From assembly GCA_013042825.1 (NCBI GenBank), contig JABDPL010000228.1, positions 1 through 6,231 of the forward strand: 6,231 nt of DNA, read 5' to 3'. Under the pieces are notes generated by a model. The model was not told the DNA's origin. It did no database searches and saw nothing but the letters and a program-made list of their open reading frames with translations. The position numbers and the translations under genes were made by a program. The number at the start of each line of letters is the position of its first letter. Within the stretch, counting starts at the first letter, position 1. This document shows, piece by piece, positions 1 through 5,802 of the stretch. The stretch is from Flavobacteriaceae bacterium (lineage in GTDB: Bacteria; Bacteroidota; Bacteroidia; Flavobacteriales; Flavobacteriaceae).

Positions 1-51
1 GCTTACTGCAGGCGCCATGATTATAGCTATTATCAATATTAACTTTTTCAT
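1..51 (-). CDS. Start of a secreted or membrane protein gene, truncated by the window edge (third gene of the sigma-factor operon)
   Basis: On the minus strand an ATG at 51-49 opens a frame that stays open for 17 codons to the window edge, reading MKKLILIIAIIMAPAVS. Two lysines followed by a run of Leu/Ile/Ala and then small residues is a textbook signal-peptide start, so the product is probably exported. The start lies 29 nt after the stop codon of the upstream membrane-protein gene on the same strand, which suggests co-transcription with that gene and the sigma factor. In flavobacteria an ECF sigma gene followed by a small membrane protein is often followed by a secreted DUF4252-type protein, and this N-terminus would fit. 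That identity is inference from layout only, because nothing of the mature protein is visible. Confidence 0.6.
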   Translation of the reverse strand, partial: MKKLILIIAIIMAPAVS

Positions 52-80
52 GTTTAAAGGTTTTAATTGTTTTCTAATTG

Positions 81-581
81 TTATTCGTATTTAAATATTT
101 TATCTGTTGTTCTGTCAAATTCTGTGAGCCGCGCCAGGTCTTGCTGACCTTTTTCAAAGGCATCGGATACATGGCTCATGGCGTTAATGTTATCTGTACC
201 CTTCTTGAAATTGGCACCCAGTATATTCAGGGCCAACAAGGCTTCATCATAGGTTTGTTGTTCTTCGGGGCTCAGATCGGCATAGGTGCGTTCCTGTTTA
301 ATCAAAGGATTTGTAAACACCAATCCGAACATGATCACGGCTACGGCGGCTACTGCCAGCCATTGATAAAGCCTGATCCTCCTTCCACCTCCAAGAGGCA
401 GTTCTTTGCTGAATTCCTCTGTTTGTGTTTTGGAGAAGTATGCGAACATCGGCCTGTAAACCTCATGCCTAGGATCTATTTCATCCTGCGCGAAGTATTG
501 CTTTAGCTGCTCCTCCTCCTTTAAGGTGGTTTCGGCATTTTCGTACCGCTCTAGTAATTTTTCTATCTCATTGAACACCAT
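81..581 (-). CDS. Single-pass membrane protein, probable anti-sigma factor/regulator of the adjacent ECF sigma factor
   Basis: This 166-residue protein has a soluble N-terminal part (about 1-70, predicted helical and rich in Glu/Lys/Gln), one hydrophobic segment at about residues 73-89 preceded by basic residues (R67, R68, R70), and a C-terminal part of about 75 residues. The basic residues before the segment suggest the N-terminus is cytoplasmic and the C-terminus periplasmic, the usual topology of a membrane anti-sigma factor. It contains no cysteine, so it is not a zinc-binding (HxxxCxxC) redox-type anti-sigma, and I see no FecR-like pattern. Its ATG lies inside the end of the sigma gene (14-nt overlap), so translation of the two is probably coupled. 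Very similar proteins next to flavobacterial ECF sigma factors are generally annotated only as hypothetical. The role is inferred from topology and operon position; the reading frame itself is secure. Confidence 0.85.
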   Translation of the reverse strand: MVFNEIEKLLERYENAETTLKEEEQLKQYFAQDEIDPRHEVYRPMFAYFSKTQTEEFSKELPLGGGRRIRLYQWLAVAAVAVIMFGLVFTNPLIKQERTYADLSPEEQQTYDEALLALNILGANFKKGTDNINAMSHVSDAFEKGQQDLARLTEFDRTTDKIFKYE

Positions 582-1077
582 AACTATGTGTTTTTGTTAA
601 TTGTTCTCTTATCGTTTTCCTGGCTCTTGACAAGTTCACCCGGACCGCGGTTTCATTCATATCTAGTATTTCCGCTATTTCTTTGAACTCATATTGCTCT
701 ATATCTCTCAACTGTACCACGATTTTCTGTTGTTGAGGCAGCGACTCCATAATGCGTTCTACCCAATCGATACTGTCCTGCAACTCCAACTGCTTCTGCA
801 GTGGTGTTTGCCCGTCCTGGTAATTACTGTGAACGATCTTTAAGTTCTGAGCGCTCTTCGATTTTAACCTGTCCAGGCAAAAATTCTTGGTCATCGTCAT
901 GGCAAAGGCTTCAACATTTCTATATCTTCCCATTTGATCCCGCTTGTTCCAGAGTTTCAATAAGATCTCCTGGGTGGCATCCTCGGCTTCCTCCGTCGAA
1001 ACAAGCAGTCGTTTTGCTAAACGAAAAACTTTATTCTGAAACGGCATCACTGTATTTAAAAATTCAGCCTGTGTCAT
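568..1077 (-). CDS. ECF-subfamily RNA polymerase sigma factor (sigma-70 family)
   Basis: The 169-residue protein has the two-domain plan of extracytoplasmic-function sigma factors, which direct core RNA polymerase to a small set of promoters. Sigma region 2 spans about residues 10-75, with the acidic polymerase-binding helix EEAEDATQEILLKLW (29-43) and the -10-recognising stretch around FAMTMTKNFCLDRLKS (58-73). After a linker at about 76-102, sigma region 4 spans about 103-160, with LPQQQKIVVQLRDIEQYEFK followed by the helix-turn-helix EIAEILDMNETAVRVNLSRA (133-152). Length is typical. The ATG at 1077 is the first start after an in-frame TGA at 1089-1087. The gene overlaps the downstream membrane protein by 14 nt and is transcribed divergently from the S41 protease. 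The signal it responds to cannot be read from the sequence. Confidence 0.95.
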   Translation of the reverse strand: MTQAEFLNTVMPFQNKVFRLAKRLLVSTEEAEDATQEILLKLWNKRDQMGRYRNVEAFAMTMTKNFCLDRLKSKSAQNLKIVHSNYQDGQTPLQKQLELQDSIDWVERIMESLPQQQKIVVQLRDIEQYEFKEIAEILDMNETAVRVNLSRARKTIREQLTKTHSYGVQ

Positions 1078-1156
1078 TTGGTTTGGTCAGTTCCAGCTGT
1101 TGCTGTTCGATATTACGACGAAGCACATCCGGAATTGTTACATCCCATCAAAATAA

Positions 1157-1187
1157 TTTTTATTTTACAATAATGTATCTATTTTTA
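1157..1187 (+). promoter_or_regulatory. Weak candidate promoter for the S41 protease gene
   Basis: TATTTTTA at 1180-1187 differs at one position from the Bacteroidota -7 element TAnnTTTG. TTTT at 1157-1160, 19 nt upstream, could stand in for the -33 TTTG. The element lies 28 nt before the protease ATG. The region is AT-rich, so a match of this quality can occur by chance, and the whole divergent region (1078-1215) must also hold the sigma operon promoter, for which I found no convincing match. Confidence 0.3.
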
Positions 1188-1215
1188 GGGTTTATATAAG
1201 AAATCAAAAAAAGCT

Positions 1216-2685
1216 ATGAAAATTAGATTGCACGTCCTGCTGCTAATGGTACTTTGCGCGTCCCTGACCTCCTGTTTCGAAGACCAGGATGATAATGGTG
1301 TGTTCGCAAGTGAGATAAATGATTTTGTCTGGAAAGGCATGAATGCAGTATATCTTTATAAAGACAATATCCCTGACCTGGCGAATGACCGTTTTAGCAG
1401 TGATGAGGAATATGCAGATTTCCTGAACGCCTCAGGTTCACCCGAGCAATTATTTGAAAGCCTGATCTACCAGAGGCAGACGGTTGATAAATTCAGCTGG
1501 ATAGTTGATGATTATATCGCTCTTGAACAGCAATTCAGTGGCATCAGCAAAAGAAACGGTATGAAATTCGGCCTGCGTTTTGTGCCTGGCAGTAATACCG
1601 ACCTGTATGGTTATGTCCGACTGGTTTTACCGAATTCAGATGCTGAAAACAAAGGCCTTCAGCGGGGTGATGTTTTCTTCGGAATAGATGGCACTCCCCT
1701 CACATTAGACAATTACATCAGCCTGTTGGGCCCCGATACCTATAGCATTGATCTGGCCACCTATGATAATAACGGAACGGCACAAACAGACGACGACAGC
1801 ATAATCCCGGGCACGGAAAGTGTTTCTCTGACCAAGTCTCCATATACGGAAAATCCGATTTTCCATTCCGATGTTCTTACCGTTGGGGCTGAAAAAGTCG
1901 GATACCTTATGTATAATGGCTTTACCAGGGATTTCGACGATCAACTTAACACTGTTTTTGCAGGTTTCCTGGCAGAAAATGTTCAGCATTTGGTCCTTGA
2001 CCTGAGATACAACCCCGGAGGATCGGTAAATACCTCTATTCTCCTGTCAGGTATGATCACCGGACAGTTTAATGGGGAGGTTTATTCCACAGAACAATGG
2101 AACAGTGACCTACAGGAGCAGTTTTTTCAACAGGATCCGGAACTCCTGATCAACCGTTTCAAAAACGATGATGGTGGTACTCCCCTGAACAGTCTGAACC
2201 TGTCTCAGGTCTATATTCTGACGACCGGAAGTTCAGCATCGGCCAGTGAACTGGTTATAAACTGCCTGAATCCGTATATCGATGTTGTGCAGATCGGAAC
2301 CACAACAACCGGAAAATATCAGGCCTCAATTACCGTTTATGATTCCCCTGATCTCGGACGTGAGGGAGCAAATCCTAATCATACCTACGCCATGCAGCCA
2401 CTTGTGCTGAAATCGCTGAATTCGGTGGGCTTTACCGATTATGACAACGGACTACCACCGGATATTGAAATTTCCGAAGATATCAGCAACCTGGGGGTTC
2501 TTGGTGATGAGAATGAACCACTACTCGCCGTCGCTCTGGATGAAATTGCCGGAACACGGTCTGGCATTCCCGCGTTTTTTCCGGTTGAATTAGTCGGTGA
2601 TGATGATGACCTGTCTAAATTCAGCAAATCGATGTATATCACCAAAAAGATTCCGAAGGAAATAAAACAACAGCTCAAACCCTAG
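1216..2685 (+). CDS. S41-family (C-terminal processing type) serine protease, PDZ-containing lipoprotein
   Basis: This 489-residue lipoprotein protease has a signal peptide ending in the lipobox LTSC (17-20). Cys20 is followed by FEDQDD, an acidic stretch resembling the Bacteroidota lipoprotein surface-export signal, so it may face outward. An N-terminal helical region (about 30-110) precedes a PDZ-like segment (about 115-170) with the core LQRGDVFFGIDGTPL (148-162). The peptidase domain (about 220-420) includes LVLDLRYNPGG (259-269), the motif SSASASE (339-345) and TTTTGK (362-367). By alignment with Prc/CtpA proteins, catalytic Ser is S342 and the general-base Lys is K367, exactly the family's 25-residue spacing, so it should be active. 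The Gln usually four residues after Lys is Ser371 here, with Gln369 nearby. It stands alone, divergent from the sigma operon; its substrate is unknown. The ATG at 1216 gives a proper signal peptide. Confidence 0.93.
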   Translation: MKIRLHVLLLMVLCASLTSCFEDQDDNGVFASEINDFVWKGMNAVYLYKDNIPDLANDRFSSDEEYADFLNASGSPEQLFESLIYQRQTVDKFSWIVDDYIALEQQFSGISKRNGMKFGLRFVPGSNTDLYGYVRLVLPNSDAENKGLQRGDVFFGIDGTPLTLDNYISLLGPDTYSIDLATYDNNGTAQTDDDSIIPGTESVSLTKSPYTENPIFHSDVLTVGAEKVGYLMYNGFTRDFDDQLNTVFAGFLAENVQHLVLDLRYNPGGSVNTSILLSGMITGQFNGEVYSTEQWNSDLQEQFFQQDPELLINRFKNDDGGTPLNSLNLSQVYILTTGSSASASELVINCLNPYIDVVQIGTTTTGKYQASITVYDSPDLGREGANPNHTYAMQPLVLKSLNSVGFTDYDNGLPPDIEISEDISNLGVLGDENEPLLAVALDEIAGTRSGIPAFFPVELVGDDDDLSKFSKSMYITKKIPKEIKQQLKP

Positions 2686-2721
2686 GCTTCTTTCTTACAG
2701 ATATGGAGGCTGTTGATTTAA

Positions 2722-2734
2722 GTTTCCCTGAAAC
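2722..2734. repeat. Short perfect inverted repeat upstream of the ABC importer operon
   Basis: GTTTC-CCT-GAAAC is a perfect 5-bp inverted repeat with a 3-nt centre. It overlaps the candidate -33 element of the importer promoter, a position where a bound repressor could block transcription. It does not match the Fur consensus and is not followed by a T-run, so it is not an intrinsic terminator of the protease gene. Given its short length it could be chance. Confidence 0.4.
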
Positions 2735-2754
2735 GATTAATAGTCTTATTTTTG
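2723..2754 (+). promoter_or_regulatory. Bacteroidota-type promoter of the ABC importer operon
   Basis: TATTTTTG at 2747-2754 matches the Bacteroidota -7 element TAnnTTTG exactly. Twenty nucleotides upstream, TTTC at 2723-2726 matches the -33 TTTG in three of four bases. Transcription would begin near 2760-2762, giving a leader of only about 13-15 nt before the TTG start at 2775. An in-frame stop (TAA, 2760-2762) lies at about the same point, which agrees with translation beginning at the TTG. Confidence 0.65.
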
Positions 2755-2774
2755 AATCCTAAAGTGCTTATGCC

Positions 2775-3917
2775 TTGAGGATCCTTACGATAATTCTTGC
2801 TCTTTTTTTGTTTTGCGGATGCAGATCTGATAAAAAGGATTCTGCCGGGACCTTGGCATTTGAACAAATGGAAATGGAATATGCCGAAGGTTTTCGAATG
2901 TTCACTTACGATAATTTTGTAGAGATCGAGATAAGAAATACGTCTCCGGGATCGGATGAGATCTTCCGCTATGCCCTGATCGACCGGGTAGAAGCGGCTT
3001 CGATAACTTTGAATAAGGATGAATACGACGGTATTATATTAACACCTGTCCAAGCCTTAGTGGTAACATCAACCACGCATATCCCATCACTCGAACTACT
3101 TGGAGTTGAAGACAGACTAAAGGGATTTCCCGGGAGCGACTATATTTCTTCCGAACGCACCCGGAAACTTGTCAAGGACGGTCAGGTACGCGAACTCGGT
3201 TCGAACGAGGGTATAAACACCGAAGTACTCATCGATATCAATCCGGAAGTATTAGTAGGTTTTAGCGTAAATGGGAGGAATCGATCCTATGAATCGGCAA
3301 AGAAAGCCGGTGTTACGGTCCTTCTGAACGGAGATTGGGTTGAATCGGATCCCCTGGCAAAGGCGGAATGGATCAAATTCTTCGGTGCCCTGTTTCAAAA
3401 GGAATCACTGGCAGATTCGATTTTCAAAAATATAAGGGATGATTATAACAAGGCTGTAAACATTGCCGAGAACGCAGGATCAAAACCTGTTGTTATGAGT
3501 GGAGCCATGTATAAGGACATATGGTATTTGCCGGCAGGGTCCAGCCCCGAAGCCAAGATCCTTAAGGATGCCAATGTCGATTATATCTGGAGCGACTCTG
3601 AGGGGACGGGCAGTTTGTCCCTGAGTTTTGAAACCGTTTTCAATAGGGCCAAAGAAGCCGATATATGGATCAGTCCCTCAAATTTTAAATCAAAACAGGA
3701 CCTGCTCAATTCGAACGAGCGCTATGGTGAATTCAAACCGTTTAAAACCGGGCAAATCTACTCCTTTACTAATGTCACTGGCGAAACCGGTGGCATTCGC
3801 TACTACGAATTGGGTATAGCAAGACCGGATCTGGTGCTCAAAGATATTATCAAAATCTGTCACCCTGAACTTCTGCCGCATTATCAAACCTTCTTTTTTA
3901 AAACACTGCCCGAATAG
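2775..3917 (+). CDS. Substrate-binding lipoprotein of an iron-chelate/cobalamin-class ABC importer (BtuF/FecB type)
   Basis: The 380-residue protein captures a metal chelate (ferric siderophore, haem or cobalamin) in the periplasm and hands it to the permease encoded next. A short hydrophobic N-terminus ends in FCGC (13-16), a degenerate lipobox with Cys16 as the likely lipid anchor. The periplasmic-binding fold covers roughly residues 85-350: IPSLELLGVEDRLKGFPG (103-120) opens the first lobe, and a helix-rich backbone after residue 190 leads to the second. The C-terminus (YYELGIARPDLVLKDI, then HPELLPHY) is typical of Bacteroidota members, which also have an extra N-terminal stretch (about 25-85) compared with the roughly 270-300 residue enterobacterial proteins. 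The start is TTG at 2775: an in-frame TAA at 2760 excludes a longer form and no ATG lies before the signal sequence. The stop overlaps the permease start by 1 nt (TAGTG). Substrate cannot be decided. Confidence 0.9.
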   Translation: MRILTIILALFLFCGCRSDKKDSAGTLAFEQMEMEYAEGFRMFTYDNFVEIEIRNTSPGSDEIFRYALIDRVEAASITLNKDEYDGIILTPVQALVVTSTTHIPSLELLGVEDRLKGFPGSDYISSERTRKLVKDGQVRELGSNEGINTEVLIDINPEVLVGFSVNGRNRSYESAKKAGVTVLLNGDWVESDPLAKAEWIKFFGALFQKESLADSIFKNIRDDYNKAVNIAENAGSKPVVMSGAMYKDIWYLPAGSSPEAKILKDANVDYIWSDSEGTGSLSLSFETVFNRAKEADIWISPSNFKSKQDLLNSNERYGEFKPFKTGQIYSFTNVTGETGGIRYYELGIARPDLVLKDIIKICHPELLPHYQTFFFKTLPE

Positions 3918-4948
3918 TGTTCGCTGAGAAAACATATGTCAGAACCTTTTTGATACTGTCCTCCGGACTGGTATTGGTTTTTATGGTAAATCTGATGCTT
4001 GGATCTGTTCATATCCCGTTTTCTCAGGTAGTGAAAAGTTTAACAGGAACTGAAATCGAGAATCAGTCCTGGCAATATATAGTGAAGAACTACCGCCTTC
4101 CTAAGGCCATAACGGCTGTAATTGTGGGTTCCGGACTCGGATTATCGGGTCTGCTTATGCAGACGCTTTTCAGAAATCCATTAGCAGGACCATTTGTACT
4201 CGGTATCAGCTCGGGTGCGAGTTTAGGCGTTGCCTTTCTCATTATGGGAGCTGGCTTAATAGGCGGACTGGCTTCCGATGTCCTGACCTCTAACTGGAGC
4301 CTCGTTATCGCCTCTAGCCTCGGCAGTTTTCTTGTGCTCCTGGCGGTGATGGTTGTATCGGTGAGAGTTAGAGATACCATGGCAATTCTGATCATCGGTT
4401 TGATGTTCGCCAGTTTAACTGCCGCCGTAGTGAGTGTGCTTTCCTATTTCGCCACCGCCGAAGAACTGCAACAGTTCATCTTCTGGGGGTTTGGAAGCCT
4501 CGGAAACCTCGCCTGGAAAGAGATTTCAGTGCTTTTAATATTCTACATCCTGGGGTGTATTTTGTGCCTGGTTTCGATAAAAGCCCTCAATTCTTTCTTG
4601 CTGGGTGAAAACTATAGCCGAAGCATGGGATTAAACCTAAAGAAAAGCAGGATTATTATTATCCTGGCTACAAGTATTCTTGCCGGATCGATCACGGCAT
4701 TTGCCGGACCTATAGCCTTTATCGGACTGGCCATTCCGCATTTAGCCCGTCAATTGTTCAATACATCTGCCCACGCTATACTGTTTCCCGCTATACTGTT
4801 AATCGGTGCCATCATCATGCTTATTTGCGACAGCATTGCGCAACTTCCATTTACAGATTACAGCCTGCCGATTAATGCCATTACATCCATATTTGGAGCA
4901 CCACTTGTTATCTGGTTGCTGGTTCGAAAACGAAAAATGATTTTCTGA
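3917..4948 (+). CDS. FecCD/BtuC-family ABC importer permease
   Basis: The 343-residue inner-membrane protein forms, as a homodimer, the translocation channel of the importer. It is almost entirely hydrophobic, with about ten predicted membrane helices, the usual number and length for this family. Family landmarks are RLPKAITAVIVGSGLGLSG (60-78) followed by MQTLFRNPLAGPFVLGISSG (81-100), the cytoplasmic coupling region LLGENYSRSMGLN (228-240), and AGPIAFIGLAIPHLAR (263-278). The C-terminal LPINAITSIFGAPLVIWLL (317-335) is the family's last conserved segment. The start is GTG at 3917, sharing one nucleotide with the upstream stop codon; the next in-frame ATG is codon 23 and would cut off the first helix. 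The stop overlaps the ATPase start by 1 nt (TGATG). Both overlaps suggest translational coupling and matched protein amounts. Confidence 0.94.
   Translation: MFAEKTYVRTFLILSSGLVLVFMVNLMLGSVHIPFSQVVKSLTGTEIENQSWQYIVKNYRLPKAITAVIVGSGLGLSGLLMQTLFRNPLAGPFVLGISSGASLGVAFLIMGAGLIGGLASDVLTSNWSLVIASSLGSFLVLLAVMVVSVRVRDTMAILIIGLMFASLTAAVVSVLSYFATAEELQQFIFWGFGSLGNLAWKEISVLLIFYILGCILCLVSIKALNSFLLGENYSRSMGLNLKKSRIIIILATSILAGSITAFAGPIAFIGLAIPHLARQLFNTSAHAILFPAILLIGAIIMLICDSIAQLPFTDYSLPINAITSIFGAPLVIWLLVRKRKMIF
4774..4800 (+). repeat. Short tandem direct repeat inside the permease gene
   Basis: CGCTATACTGTT occurs twice, at 4774-4785 and 4789-4800, with a period of 15 nt (five codons). It encodes Ala-Ile-Leu twice (residues 287-289 and 292-294). 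The distance from Pro291 to Gly297 matches the usual spacing in FecCD proteins, so the repeat does not lengthen the protein and is more likely a codon coincidence than a recent duplication. Confidence 0.5.
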
Positions 4949-5742
4949 TGGAATCCTTCAAACCTAACATAGCAATGCAGGTTAAAGACCTCACCATAGG
5001 CTACCGAAAAAAATCGGAGGATAATGAAATCGGGACCGACATCAACTTTCAGTTGTGGCAAGGGGAGTTGATTGCACTGGTAGGGCCGAATGGTATTGGA
5101 AAGTCAACCCTATTACGAACACTGTGTGATATTCAAACCCGACTGAACGGATCGATCGAAGTTGGTGGTAGAGACATCGGCACCTACAGTGCGTTGGAAT
5201 TAGCACAACTCATAAGCGTGGTCTTAACCGACCCTCCGGCAACACGGGCACTATCCGTTGGTGAAATCGTGACCCTTGGTCGACAACCCTATACCAACTG
5301 GATCGGTAAGCTCACCGAACAGGACAAATCCCATATTGAAAATGCCATTGAAACAACGGAAATCTCTAACCTGGTCAATAGGAAAGCATTTGAGTTAAGC
5401 GACGGGCAGCTTCAAAAGGTCATGATTGCCAGAGCATTGGCGCAGGATACCGATATCATAATATTAGACGAGCCTACCACACATCTGGATATGCACCACA
5501 AAGCCCATATCCTTTCACTACTCAGGTCTTTAGCAAGGAACTCAGGAAAAACAATCCTGTTCTCAACACATGAGATTGATCTCGGGATCGAACTATGTGA
5601 TAAATTGATCGTGATGGGGTCAGAAAACACTGAAATCAACACAGCCGACGGCCATATTTTAAATGGAAATTTCGATGCGCTTTTCCCATCAGATCTTATT
5701 GAATTTGATTCGTCCAGGCGATTGTTCAGGATTAAAAAGTAA
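4948..5742 (+). CDS. ATP-binding protein of the iron-chelate/cobalamin-class ABC importer (FecE/BtuD/FepC type)
   Basis: The 264-residue cytoplasmic ATPase powers the permease encoded just upstream. All main ABC motifs are present in order: Walker A GPNGIGKST (46-54), signature LSDGQ (150-154; LSGGQ is the usual form), Walker B IIILDEP (170-176), D-loop TTHLD (177-181) and switch histidine H208 in STHEID. GRQPY (111-115) matches the GRYPH segment of FepC-type ATPases and fixes the class. The Q-loop is odd: counting back 17 residues from that segment, as in FepC, puts Thr94 where the conserved Gln should be, followed by Asp95. About 30 residues follow the last conserved region (to 264), ending in a basic tail. 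The ATG at 4948 shares one base with the permease stop. No terminator is visible between this gene and rmuC, so some read-through is possible. Confidence 0.95.
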   Translation: MESFKPNIAMQVKDLTIGYRKKSEDNEIGTDINFQLWQGELIALVGPNGIGKSTLLRTLCDIQTRLNGSIEVGGRDIGTYSALELAQLISVVLTDPPATRALSVGEIVTLGRQPYTNWIGKLTEQDKSHIENAIETTEISNLVNRKAFELSDGQLQKVMIARALAQDTDIIILDEPTTHLDMHHKAHILSLLRSLARNSGKTILFSTHEIDLGIELCDKLIVMGSENTEINTADGHILNGNFDALFPSDLIEFDSSRRLFRIKK

Positions 5743-5753
5743 GCAGACAATCA

Positions 5754-5785
5754 CTTGGGATACCACGGCGTAATCTGTATATTTG
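5754..5785 (+). promoter_or_regulatory. Bacteroidota-type promoter of rmuC
   Basis: TATATTTG at 5778-5785 matches the -7 element TAnnTTTG exactly. CTTG at 5754-5757 matches the -33 TTTG in three of four bases, with a spacer of 20 nt, the same spacing as at the ABC importer promoter. Transcription would start near 5791-5793, giving a leader of about 10-12 nt before the rmuC ATG. This makes rmuC a separate transcription unit despite being only 60 nt behind the ATPase gene. Confidence 0.65.
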
Positions 5786-5802
5786 GTTGAGAACATCAGA
5801 TC

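Noticed and set aside
78..506. Plus-strand open frame of 142 codons opposite the membrane-protein gene
   Set aside because: It mirrors the minus-strand gene, has an implausible cysteine-rich composition and no recognisable domain, and its opposite strand is clearly coding.
1113..1148. Second short minus-strand frame (ATG at 1148, 11 codons) upstream of the sigma gene
   Set aside because: Very short, glycine/serine/cysteine-rich and not related in position to the sigma start; probably chance.
1149..1156. Minus-strand TTATTTTG as a -7 element for the sigma operon
   Set aside because: It has one mismatch to TAnnTTTG and no TTTG-like element at the expected spacing upstream, so I did not annotate it.
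801..1199. Plus-strand open frame opposite the sigma gene
   Set aside because: It lies almost entirely antisense to the sigma factor, has low-complexity Ser/Cys-rich content and shows no family features.
1705..1989. Minus-strand open frame inside the S41 protease gene
   Set aside because: It is antisense to conserved protease sequence and resembles no known protein; a reading-frame shadow.
2686..2722. Intrinsic terminator after the protease gene
   Set aside because: The only pairing visible (ACAG 2697-2700 with CTGT 2710-2713) is 4 bp with a long loop and lacks a strong T-run; too weak to call.
4774..4800. Tandem 15-nt duplication in the permease gene as an insertion
   Set aside because: The Pro-to-Gly spacing in the protein matches the family, so no residues were added; the repeated bases are better explained by codon choice for Ala-Ile-Leu.
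5743..5802. Intrinsic terminator after the ATPase gene
   Set aside because: No stable stem followed by a T-run in the 60 nt before rmuC.
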